A stretch of DNA of 6,148 bases from Verrucomicrobiota bacterium (lineage in GTDB: Bacteria; Verrucomicrobiota; Verrucomicrobiia; Limisphaerales; UBA1100), in the NCBI GenBank assembly GCA_028872645.1, contig JAPKDK010000180.1, forward strand, positions 1 to 6,148. Direction: 5' to 3'. How positions within the stretch are numbered: the stretch's first letter is position 1; each line of letters starts with the position of its first letter. The translations under genes were made by a program, and so were the position numbers. Below the pieces are notes generated by a model, which did no database searches, was not told the DNA's origin, and was given only the letters and a program-made list of their open reading frames with translations. This document shows, in pieces, positions 1-6,148 of the stretch.

Positions 1-1101
1 CCGATCAGTCCGAAGTTTTATGTCACTGACGCCATAGCCGACCATGCCGTCGCCACTTTGAAGGAACACGCTGATCAGCATACTGACAAACCCTTCTTTC
101 ACTACCTCGCCTTCACCGCACCGCACTTCCCTCTTCACGCCCTGCCCAAGGACATCGAACGTTATCGCGAACGCTACCTTCAGGGCTGGGACAAAATAAG
201 GGCAGCACGCTGGCAAAAGCAGAAGAAACTGGGTCTCGCGGAAGGTGAACTTTCAAAGGTCGAGCGTAAGGTGGGCCCACCCTATCACTTTCCCGACGCC
301 TACAAGACACTCGGAGCGGGGGAAGTGCGTTATCCCGTGCCATGGGATAGCCTGACCACTGAGCAAAAAGCCTTTCAAGCCGACAAGATGGCTGTCCACG
401 CCGCCATGGTTGACTCCATGGATCGGGCGATCGGACGGGTACTCGATCAATTGCGGACCATGAAGGCCTATGACGACACTCTTGTTCTCTTTCTGTCCGA
501 CAACGGTGCCAGCGCCGAGCTCATGGTGCGGGGCGACGGGCATGACCCGAAGGCTCCGTTGGGATCGGCCTACACCTACCTGTGCCTAGGCGCGGGTTGG
601 TCAACCACCTGCAACACACCATTTCGCATGCACAAGACCTGGGTGCATGAAGGAGGGGCCTGCACGCCGTTGGTGGCGCACTGGCCCAAGGGGATCAAGG
701 CACGCGGCGAACTGCGCCACAGCCCGGGTCATGCCATCGACGTGGTTCCCACCATCCTCGAATTAGCTGGAGCCAAGGCATCTAGAAAGGACCAGCTCGT
801 GCCCACCGCTCCCGGCAAAAGTTTGATTCCTGTATTTGCTAAGAATAATACAATCGAGCGTGAATATCTTTGGTGGTCACACGATGGAAATCGAGCTGTT
901 CGCGTGCAGGATTGGAAATTGGTGGCCGCTAAGGATAAGCCGTGGGAACTTTTCGATCTCGCTAAGGATCGGGCCGAAACCCGAGACCTTGCTACGCAGT
1001 TCCCGCTCAAGGTGAAAAAATTGGAGAAGCTGTGGCTTGCCAAGCAAAACGAGTTCATTGAAACGGCAACCGGCAAAGGAATCCCGGAAAAGAAAAAGTG
1101 A
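1..1101 (+). CDS. Arylsulfatase (sulfatase family S1), 5'-truncated by the window edge
   Basis: This enzyme hydrolyses sulfate esters, probably of polysaccharides outside the cytoplasm. The frame is open from base 1 and 366 codons precede the TGA. The first visible residues (FYVTDAIADHAV) are already typical sulfatase core, so the TTG at 58 is not the start. Numbering from base 1, visible landmarks are the catalytic-pocket His in TAPHFPLHA (H42), the GWDKIRAARW helix, the metal-binding SDNG (D167, N168), the run GSAYTYLCLGAGWSTTCNTPF, the active-site Lys in MHKTWVHEGG (K212), then HWPKGI and the PGHAIDVVPTILELAGA segment that closes the core. The C-terminal subdomain has WKLVAAKDKPWELFDL and ends Lys-rich. 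The family usually has about 500-560 residues, so roughly 150-190 are missing, including the signal peptide, the N-terminal metal-binding Asp pair and the formylglycine Cys/Ser motif. Activity therefore cannot be judged here. It is followed after 106 bp by another sulfatase on the same strand. The family call is secure; the substrate is unknown. Confidence 0.93.
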   Translation, partial: PISPKFYVTDAIADHAVATLKEHADQHTDKPFFHYLAFTAPHFPLHALPKDIERYRERYLQGWDKIRAARWQKQKKLGLAEGELSKVERKVGPPYHFPDAYKTLGAGEVRYPVPWDSLTTEQKAFQADKMAVHAAMVDSMDRAIGRVLDQLRTMKAYDDTLVLFLSDNGASAELMVRGDGHDPKAPLGSAYTYLCLGAGWSTTCNTPFRMHKTWVHEGGACTPLVAHWPKGIKARGELRHSPGHAIDVVPTILELAGAKASRKDQLVPTAPGKSLIPVFAKNNTIEREYLWWSHDGNRAVRVQDWKLVAAKDKPWELFDLAKDRAETRDLATQFPLKVKKLEKLWLAKQNEFIETATGKGIPEKKK

Positions 1102-1159
1102 TTTCGGCCTGACTGGAGATTGTCATCCGACACAATGAAAAACGGATCTCTGTGTACGA

Positions 1160-1188
1160 TTGACCGATCGCTCGTTTAGAGGTTCAAT
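1160..1188 (+). promoter_or_regulatory. Candidate sigma70-type promoter ahead of the second sulfatase
   Basis: TTGACC at 1160-1165 matches five of six bases of the -35 consensus. It is separated by exactly 17 bp from TTCAAT at 1183-1188, which matches four of six bases of the -10 consensus. Transcription would begin near 1195, leaving a leader of about a dozen bases before the ATG at 1208. The fit is moderate and such matches arise by chance. If it is real, the second and third sulfatase genes can be transcribed independently of the first. Confidence 0.25.
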
Positions 1189-1207
1189 CGCTCCCGAATC
1201 CATTCTC

Positions 1208-3079
1208 ATGCGTAAATTGATTTTTTCTTTGTGCGCACTTCTGGCTCTGGTCAGTAGTGCGGAGGCGGCCAAACGGCCCAATGTTGTCTTCCTGGTCTCA
1301 GAGGATAACTCCATCCACTACCTTAAACTTTATGGTTATGGTGCCAGCACTCCCAATATCGAGGCTTTGGCAAAGGACGGGCTGACCTTTAACCACGCGT
1401 TCTCCAATAGCCCGGTTTGTTCGGTGGCCCGCTCCACGCTGGCTACGGCCATGTTGGCGCCACGCGGCGGGTTCCAGTATCACCGCAAGTCAGCGATGGC
1501 AAAGCTGCCTCCGGGTTACAAGCCGTGGAGTGCCATGTTGCGGGCCAATGGCTATTTCGCCACCAATCAACGCAAAACGGACTACAACTTTGTGCACAAT
1601 ATGAAAGAGTTATGGGACAAGGGTCCGGCCAACGCCGCGTGGCGCGCGCGACCAAATAAGGACACACCATTTTTCCACATGCAATCCTTTGCCCAATCGC
1701 ATGAAAGCTCCCTGCACTTTCCTCAGCGAGTGTTGGATAATGAAAAGACCCAGAATGATCCGGCCAAGGTCAAGCTGGCCCCCTATTTTCCTGACACGCC
1801 AACTTTCCGCTACACCCACGCGCGGTATCTGGACCGCATGCAGGTAATTGACCAGCAAGTGGGCGGTGTGGTGAAGAAGCTCGAAGAGGATGGGTTACTG
1901 GAGGATACGTTTATCTTTTATTTTGGAGACCATGGAGGCGTTCTGCCACGTGGCAAGGGCTACGCCTGTGAAAGCGGATTACACGTGCCGCTCGTGGTAC
2001 GCATTCCTGCCAATTTCAAACACTTGGTGGATCATGAACGAGGCACGCGCACGGACGGTTTTGTGAGCTTCATCGATTTTGGGCCCACCGTGTTGCACTT
2101 GGCCGGCTTGAAGGCAAACCCGCTCTCCGATGGGAAACCGTTTCTAGGTGAGGGTATCAGCGCCAAGGATTTGTCAGGGCGTGATGAAACCTTCGGCTAT
2201 GCCGACCGGTTTGATGAGAAATATGATTTGGTGCGCTTCATGCGCAAAGGCAAGTACACCTACATCCGCAATTTGCAGGGATTCTATCCGGATGCTTTGC
2301 AGAATAATTACCGTTACAAAATGCTCGCCTATACCGAGTGGCGGGAGCTCTTCAAGGCGGGCAAGCTGAATGCGGTTCAAAGTCAGTTTCACCAGCGCCG
2401 ACCAGCTGAGCAGCTCTTTGATGTGGAAGCCGACCCGCATGAAGTAAAGAACCTCGCCAACAATCCCAAGCACGCGAAGGTATTGGGTCAGATGCGTGAA
2501 GCCATGAAGGAAAAGCTGCGGGCAGTGAATGACTTAAGTTTCTACCCTGAAAGCCACATGGTGAAAGCCGCTCTTGGTAACGGGGTGGCCTATGGAAAAA
2601 AACACGCTGAGGAAATAAATCGACTGGCAGATATTTCCGATTTAGCGGTGGTGCCGTTTGCTGAAGCCAAGAGTTCCTTGGCCAAGGCGATGGCTTCAGA
2701 CAATCCGTGGGAACGTTATTGGGGTTGTATTACCGCCGCCGTGCATGGGGAAGCGGCCAAGGCATTGGTGCCCGATGCCAAGAATTTGCTCGGCGATAAA
2801 AACCTGATGGTTCGGATGCGCGCGGCTGAATTCTTGGGCAGCATCAAAGCGATGGACCCTATGCCGGCACTCTTAAGTGTTCTCAATAATGCCACCACCG
2901 AGCAGGAACTCATGCTCGCCTTTAATGCGGTGGTTTACCTGCGCGATTACAAGGGGTACAGGTTTGATTCTTCAAAGCTTGATTTAAAATTTAAGGGTGG
3001 GGAAGTGGTGCGGCGCACCAGTTATCTTGAAGGTGATCCCCGCCGCCCCGCCAGAAAAAATTCTAAAAATAAAAAGTAA
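1208..3079 (+). CDS. Secreted sulfatase-fold protein with atypical C-S-V-A-R motif and HEAT-like C-terminus
   Basis: A 623-residue alkaline-phosphatase-fold sulfatase relative, probably acting on sulfated glycans outside the cytoplasm. I chose the ATG at 1208 rather than the in-frame TTG at 1160 because it places a Sec signal peptide at the N-terminus: MRKLIF, a hydrophobic core, then cleavage near AEA|AKRPN around residue 22. Metal-site candidates are E32-D33 (VSEDN) and D241-H242 (GDHGG). The position of the formylglycine Cys is C71 in C-S-V-A-R (R75), where most sulfatases have C-x-P-S-R. The usual GKWH segment is replaced by QRKTDYN (K123, D125). H165 (SHESS) and K250 (RGKGYACESG) probably complete the pocket. 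The DHG signature places it nearer the sulfamidase/iduronate-sulfatase type than the DNG arylsulfatases on either side. Residues about 360-450 form the usual C-terminal subdomain (EQLFDVEADPHEVKNL). Residues about 474-584 are an extra helical, HEAT-like region, and the end is basic (KNSKNKK). No Shine-Dalgarno is evident. It is 27 bp from the next sulfatase and probably in one operon with it. The exact substrate, and whether it is catalytic, are uncertain. Confidence 0.9.
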   Translation: MRKLIFSLCALLALVSSAEAAKRPNVVFLVSEDNSIHYLKLYGYGASTPNIEALAKDGLTFNHAFSNSPVCSVARSTLATAMLAPRGGFQYHRKSAMAKLPPGYKPWSAMLRANGYFATNQRKTDYNFVHNMKELWDKGPANAAWRARPNKDTPFFHMQSFAQSHESSLHFPQRVLDNEKTQNDPAKVKLAPYFPDTPTFRYTHARYLDRMQVIDQQVGGVVKKLEEDGLLEDTFIFYFGDHGGVLPRGKGYACESGLHVPLVVRIPANFKHLVDHERGTRTDGFVSFIDFGPTVLHLAGLKANPLSDGKPFLGEGISAKDLSGRDETFGYADRFDEKYDLVRFMRKGKYTYIRNLQGFYPDALQNNYRYKMLAYTEWRELFKAGKLNAVQSQFHQRRPAEQLFDVEADPHEVKNLANNPKHAKVLGQMREAMKEKLRAVNDLSFYPESHMVKAALGNGVAYGKKHAEEINRLADISDLAVVPFAEAKSSLAKAMASDNPWERYWGCITAAVHGEAAKALVPDAKNLLGDKNLMVRMRAAEFLGSIKAMDPMPALLSVLNNATTEQELMLAFNAVVYLRDYKGYRFDSSKLDLKFKGGEVVRRTSYLEGDPRRPARKNSKNKK

Positions 3080-3106
3080 TCTAAAAATTAATTTAAACTA
3101 AATCAT
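3080..3106 (+). promoter_or_regulatory. A/T-rich, G-free translation initiation region
   Basis: The 27 bases between the two sulfatase genes contain 24 A/T, three C and no G, so no Shine-Dalgarno pairing is possible. The richness in A continues into both flanking genes (the Lys codons at the end of one and the Met-Lys-Lys start of the next). An unstructured, A-rich initiation region is known from bacterial lineages that rarely use Shine-Dalgarno sequences, such as Bacteroidota, and I infer the same role here. The short gap also supports co-transcription. Confidence 0.45.
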
Positions 3107-4879
3107 ATGAAAAAATTGTTTATCCTTTGCACTCTCCTAGTTGCTGTAGCCACCATTCAGGCGGCGAAGCGGCCGAATGTGGTTCTGGTGATTACTGATG
3201 ACCAGGGCTATGGCGATCTCTCCTGCCATGGCAACCCAGTTCTTAAAACGCCTCATCTGGATAAACTCCATTCAGAAAGCGTGCGGTTGACTGACTATCA
3301 TGTGGCACCCACCTGTTCGCCCTCCCGTGCTGCCCTCATCACCGGCCACTGGACCAACCGTACGGGTGTGTGGCACACCATCATGGGCCGCTCCATGCTG
3401 CGGGCCAACGAGGTGACCATTGGTAAGATATTGGGCGATGGCGGTTACCACACCGGCATGTTTGGCAAATGGCACTTGGGAGATAACTATCCTTACCGCC
3501 CCGAAGATCGTGGTTTTCAGGAGGTGCTGCGGCATGGCGGTGGCGGGGTGGGCCAAACGCCTGACTTCTGGGATAACGCCTACTTTGATGGCTCCTATTT
3601 CCACAATGGCAAGGCCGTGCCGGCCAAGGGTTTTTGTACCGATGTTTTCTTTGATTACGCCAAGCGTTTCATCAACAAGGTCAAAGATGATGACAAACCT
3701 TTCTTTGTATACCTCTGCACCAATGCGCCGCACGGCCCGATGCATTCGCCGGAGAAATTCAGTGCGCCTTACACCAAACAGGGGGTAAACGTGGGCAACT
3801 TCTTCGGGATGATTGCCAATATTGACCACAACGTGGGCCAGATGCGTGCGTTTCTGAAAAAGAAAGGACTGGCCGAGAACACCATCTTCATTTTCACGAC
3901 CGACAATGGCACCTCCAGCGGCGCGAACGTTCACAATAATGGCATGCGCGGCCGTAAGGGGAGCGAGTATGATGGTGGCCACCGTGTCCCATTTTTCATG
4001 CACTGGCCCAAAGGTGGACTCAACAAGGGACGTGATGTGAACATGATCACTTCCTACGTGGACATTGTTCCGACGTTGATTGACTACTGCGATGTGCCAT
4101 CCCCCAAGGGAGTGAAGTTTGATGGTGTCAATATCCGTCCCTTGATTGAAGGCAAGGAGAGTAACTGGCCTGACCGCATCCTGATTACCGATTCACAGCG
4201 TGTGCGCGATCCCATCAAGTGGCGCAAGAGCTCGGTGATGACCGATCAATGGAGATTGGTGAATGGCAAAGAGCTCTATGATATTAATGCTGACCCGGGC
4301 CAAAAGAAGAATATTGCCAGTGCAAATTCGAAAGTGGTTTCGCGACTCACCAAGTTTTACGATGCATGGTGGGAGGAGATCGTGCCGACTTTTGGTAAGC
4401 CGACTGCCATTTATTTGGGAGCTGATGCGCCGTTGGCCAACCCGGTGACCTTAACCTGTCACGATTGGATTGCTGATGGCAGTACACCCTGGAACCAGCG
4501 GCATATCCGCAATGCCGAGAAGAAGCCTGGCAATACCGGGTTTTGGGCGGTAGATGTAAAGCGTGCGGGTAACTACACAGTGGAATTGCGCCGCTGGCCC
4601 AAGGAATCGGGAGCGTCCATTACTGCTGAACTAAAAGCAGGTGCGGATGTGCCCGGGGTAACTCCTTTTCGTGCGCATCCGGGTAAATTCTTTGGAGCAG
4701 TCAAGGCTCACCTAAAACTGGGCGGGCAGGAGCTCGCCTTGCCGGTGAAGCAGGGGGCTAAGAGCGTAACCTTTGAGCTGAAGCTCAAGCCCGGTCGCGA
4801 TGAACTGTGGGCCAAGTTTACCGATGCAGACGGTGTCCCCATGGGTGCGTTTTATGCGTATGTCACTAAGGTAAAGTAG
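3107..4879 (+). CDS. Secreted arylsulfatase (sulfatase family S1) with C-terminal beta-rich module
   Basis: A complete 590-residue sulfatase predicted to remove sulfate esters outside the cytoplasm. The ATG at 3107 gives a clear Sec signal peptide (MKKLFILCTLLVAVATIQA, then AKRPNVV). The active-site set is complete and canonical: D31-D32 (ITDDQGYG), C70 in C-S-P-S-R with R74 and followed by AALITG, K121 and H123 in GKWHLG, H209 in NAPHGP, D266-N267 in TTDNG, and K284 in the GRKGSEYDGGHR segment. C70 is the residue expected to be oxidised to formylglycine. The core closes with SYVDIVPTLIDYCDV, and the C-terminal subdomain includes WRLVNGKELYDINADP. From about residue 441 there is an additional module of about 150 residues. 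It contains CHDW, WNQRHIRNA and FWAVDVKRAGNYTVELRRWPKESG, and looks like an all-beta, possibly glycan-contacting, domain. Similar tails are seen on other PVC and Bacteroidota arylsulfatases. The gene lies 27 bp after the preceding sulfatase gene. Sulfatase function is near certain; the substrate is not deducible. No maturation enzyme is encoded in the window. Confidence 0.95.
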   Translation: MKKLFILCTLLVAVATIQAAKRPNVVLVITDDQGYGDLSCHGNPVLKTPHLDKLHSESVRLTDYHVAPTCSPSRAALITGHWTNRTGVWHTIMGRSMLRANEVTIGKILGDGGYHTGMFGKWHLGDNYPYRPEDRGFQEVLRHGGGGVGQTPDFWDNAYFDGSYFHNGKAVPAKGFCTDVFFDYAKRFINKVKDDDKPFFVYLCTNAPHGPMHSPEKFSAPYTKQGVNVGNFFGMIANIDHNVGQMRAFLKKKGLAENTIFIFTTDNGTSSGANVHNNGMRGRKGSEYDGGHRVPFFMHWPKGGLNKGRDVNMITSYVDIVPTLIDYCDVPSPKGVKFDGVNIRPLIEGKESNWPDRILITDSQRVRDPIKWRKSSVMTDQWRLVNGKELYDINADPGQKKNIASANSKVVSRLTKFYDAWWEEIVPTFGKPTAIYLGADAPLANPVTLTCHDWIADGSTPWNQRHIRNAEKKPGNTGFWAVDVKRAGNYTVELRRWPKESGASITAELKAGADVPGVTPFRAHPGKFFGAVKAHLKLGGQELALPVKQGAKSVTFELKLKPGRDELWAKFTDADGVPMGAFYAYVTKVK

Positions 4880-5060
4880 GCGGTCGGAACTAAAGGAGCC
4901 ATTCAGAGCGGTTTGTGGGTTTGGGCTGGAGAGTTTCTCAAATCCTGATTAGCCTAAGCGCTGGGTGAGATGGCTTATCTGATGACATTGAAGGGGAAGA
5001 AAAACTGAGGGGGGGCTTTGGCTTTACTTCCGAGGGTCCCCATGCTGTGATTTTTTGCCG
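4880..5060. other. Non-coding spacer with no recognised signal
   Basis: These 181 bases separate the third sulfatase from the DUF1552 gene. They hold a run of seven Gs starting at 5009 and a few short inverted repeats. One is TAAGC/GCTTA with a 13-base loop around 4954-4976. None is followed by a T-tract, and I see no good -35/-10 pair. It may still contain the promoter of the next gene, since the gap is much longer than the one inside the sulfatase pair. Confidence 0.4.
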
Positions 5061-6148
5061 ATGGTTTCACAGACCAACAACGCGATGCAGCGCCGTACGT
5101 TCCTGAAAGGAGCAGGGATTGCCTTGCTGCTGCCGAGGTTGGAGAGCCTCGGTCAGGTGGCCGAGGCGGAATCGCCGCGGCGGTTGCTCACGATCGTCAA
5201 CCACCTCAGCTTTTATCAGCCCGAACTGATCCCGCAGACTGACGGCGCATTCGAGAAGCCGCCGCCGTTACTCGCCGAGTTGTCTGACCACTTTGAACAC
5301 CTGAAGGTATACAGTGGACTGCGAAATCCCGCCGTGCAAAACGGTTTCGGACACACGCCTTGTGTCGGTATTTTATCCGGTTACTTTAACAAGCTGCGTC
5401 GCAAGAACCGCATCTCCATCGATCAGGCGGTGGCCGGGATGCTGGGAAATGAGACGCGATTTCGTTCGCTGGTGTTCCAAGCGGGCGAGAACCTAGATTT
5501 TTCCCAGATCGCGTGGGACAAGCATGGGCTGCCCGTGCACCAGATCGATTCACCTCGAAAGATTTTTAACCTGCTCTTCCAGGTCAATGAAAACGAGCAG
5601 ACCCAGCAGCAGATCCTCGCCGAGGACCGTAGCATTCTTGACGCTGTGTTTCGCCAGGCTAAGTCCATGGAAAAACGGCTCAACGCCACTGACCGCGCAA
5701 AGATAGATGAATACCTCACCTCCGTGCGTGAGGTGGAGCAGACCGTAAAACGTCGTGCCTACTGGGCCGAGCGCTCCAAGCCGTCAGTGGATTACGAACT
5801 CGAGGACTTCGACCGCAAGTCGGTGGACGATTACGTGGGTGCCTTGCTGGATCTGGCCGTATTGGCCCTGCAAACCGACTCCACGCGCGCCGTCACGGTC
5901 CAGATTCCGTTCTGGGAAGGTTTCAAGGGGCCGGACATCAGCGGCAACTACCACGACTTCTCCCACCACGGTCAGAAGCCCGAGAAGATCAAGAAGTTAC
6001 TGGTGCTGGAGCACGCGATCCTCAAACGCATCAGTGGTGCGCTTACCACGATGAAAAAACGCAAGGTGGGCAACGAGTCGCTATTCGACCAGACGACCAC
6101 GCTGCTGACCGCCTCCATGGGCAGCGCCAACGCCCACAACTTTGATGA
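5061..6148 (+). CDS. DUF1552 family protein with Tat signal, 3'-truncated by the window edge
   Basis: The frame is open from the ATG at 5061 to the last base (362 codons plus two bases), so the C-terminus is off the window. The N-terminus is a twin-arginine signal: Q-R-R-T-F-L-K at residues 10-16, then GAGIALLLP. This implies export of a folded protein. The following RRLLTIVNHLSFYQPELIP and the later SGLRNPAVQNGFGHTP resemble the N-terminal half of DUF1552 proteins. Near the end, SHHGQKPEKIKKLLVLEHAI (from residue 301) and LFDQTTTLLTASMGSANAH (to H359) match the conserved C-terminal block of that family. Members usually have about 420-480 residues, so perhaps 60-110 are missing. A middle stretch, residues about 170-240, is Gln/Glu-rich and helical. 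The function of DUF1552 is not established; in PVC bacteria it is commonly encoded next to DUF1592/DUF1588/DUF1587 cytochrome-like proteins, none of which is seen upstream here. An alternative start is the ATG at 5085, which leaves only one residue before the RR pair. Neither start has a Shine-Dalgarno; no in-frame ATG lies between the TGA at 4989 and 5061. Confidence 0.87.
   Translation, partial: MVSQTNNAMQRRTFLKGAGIALLLPRLESLGQVAEAESPRRLLTIVNHLSFYQPELIPQTDGAFEKPPPLLAELSDHFEHLKVYSGLRNPAVQNGFGHTPCVGILSGYFNKLRRKNRISIDQAVAGMLGNETRFRSLVFQAGENLDFSQIAWDKHGLPVHQIDSPRKIFNLLFQVNENEQTQQQILAEDRSILDAVFRQAKSMEKRLNATDRAKIDEYLTSVREVEQTVKRRAYWAERSKPSVDYELEDFDRKSVDDYVGALLDLAVLALQTDSTRAVTVQIPFWEGFKGPDISGNYHDFSHHGQKPEKIKKLLVLEHAILKRISGALTTMKKRKVGNESLFDQTTTLLTASMGSANAHNFD

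Noticed and set aside
58..60. TTG as start codon of the first sulfatase
   Set aside because: The frame is open back to base 1, and the preceding residues (FYVTDAIADHAV) are conserved sulfatase core, so the gene begins outside the window.
1130..1156. ACACA/TGTGT inverted repeat after the first sulfatase as a terminator
   Set aside because: A five-bp A/T-containing stem with a loop of about 16 bases and no following T-run is not convincing.
1160..1207. N-terminal extension of the second sulfatase from the TTG at 1160
   Set aside because: It would add 16 polar residues in front of a textbook Sec signal peptide that begins at the ATG at 1208.
3272..4003. 243-codon open frame on the minus strand
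   Set aside because: It lies wholly inside the well-supported sulfatase at 3107-4879, has no recognisable domain, and its composition looks like a codon-bias shadow.
4893..4968. AAGGAG at 4893-4898 followed by a small GTG-started frame at 4915
   Set aside because: The spacing from AAGGAG to GTG is about 16 bases, too long for initiation, and the product would be only 17 residues with no known features.
4936..4978. Short inverted repeats (TCTCA/TGAGA, TAAGC/GCTTA) after the third sulfatase as a terminator
   Set aside because: The stems are only 5 bp with large loops and have no T-tract, so they are compatible with chance.
5314..6054. Several 60-99-codon open frames on both strands
   Set aside because: All overlap the DUF1552 reading frame, which carries conserved motifs throughout. 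The Arg/Ser-rich translations are typical out-of-frame shadows.
1..6148. Mobile element, CRISPR, tRNA or rRNA
   Set aside because: On reading through I saw no transposase or integrase frame, no direct-repeat array, no terminal inverted repeats and no tRNA-like T-arm (GGTTCRA) context with a matching cloverleaf.

Overview
The window looks like chromosomal DNA from a planctomycete- or verrucomicrobium-type bacterium (PVC superphylum, mid-GC). I infer this from the gene content: several secreted formylglycine-dependent sulfatases in a row, followed by a Tat-exported DUF1552 protein. That mix is characteristic of marine and freshwater Planctomycetota and Verrucomicrobiota. The start regions also lack Shine-Dalgarno sequences, which fits. 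No ribosomal or other phylogenetic marker is present, so the phylum is an inference.

Layout, all on the + strand: (1) 1-1101, the C-terminal two-thirds of an arylsulfatase whose N-terminus lies off the left edge. (2) 1102-1207, a 106-bp spacer with a weak sigma70-like promoter candidate. (3) 1208-3079, a secreted sulfatase-fold protein with an atypical active-site signature (C-S-V-A-R) and a HEAT-like C-terminal extension. (4) 3080-3106, a 27-bp A/T-rich gap without a single G. (5) 3107-4879, a secreted canonical arylsulfatase (C-S-P-S-R) with a beta-rich C-terminal module. (6) 4880-5060, a 181-bp spacer with no convincing signal. (7) 5061 to the right edge, a DUF1552 protein with a twin-arginine signal peptide. 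It is open in frame to the last base, so its C-terminus is missing.

The two complete sulfatases are probably co-transcribed, being 27 bp apart on one strand, and both are exported by Sec-type signal peptides. The three sulfatases belong to clearly different subfamilies, which suggests removal of several kinds of sulfate ester from a complex sulfated polysaccharide or glycosaminoglycan outside the cytoplasm. No glycoside hydrolase, transporter, sulfatase-maturing enzyme (FGE or anSME) or regulator is visible here, so the substrate cannot be named. The DUF1552 protein is usually found beside DUF1592/DUF1588/DUF1587 cytochrome-c-like proteins. No such partner lies upstream here, and its link to the sulfatases is unclear.

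I found no mobile element, CRISPR array, tRNA, rRNA or clear terminator. Nothing here amounts to a demonstrably new system. The most interesting points are the divergent active site plus HEAT-like tail of the middle gene, and the DUF1552 gene sitting directly after sulfatases.
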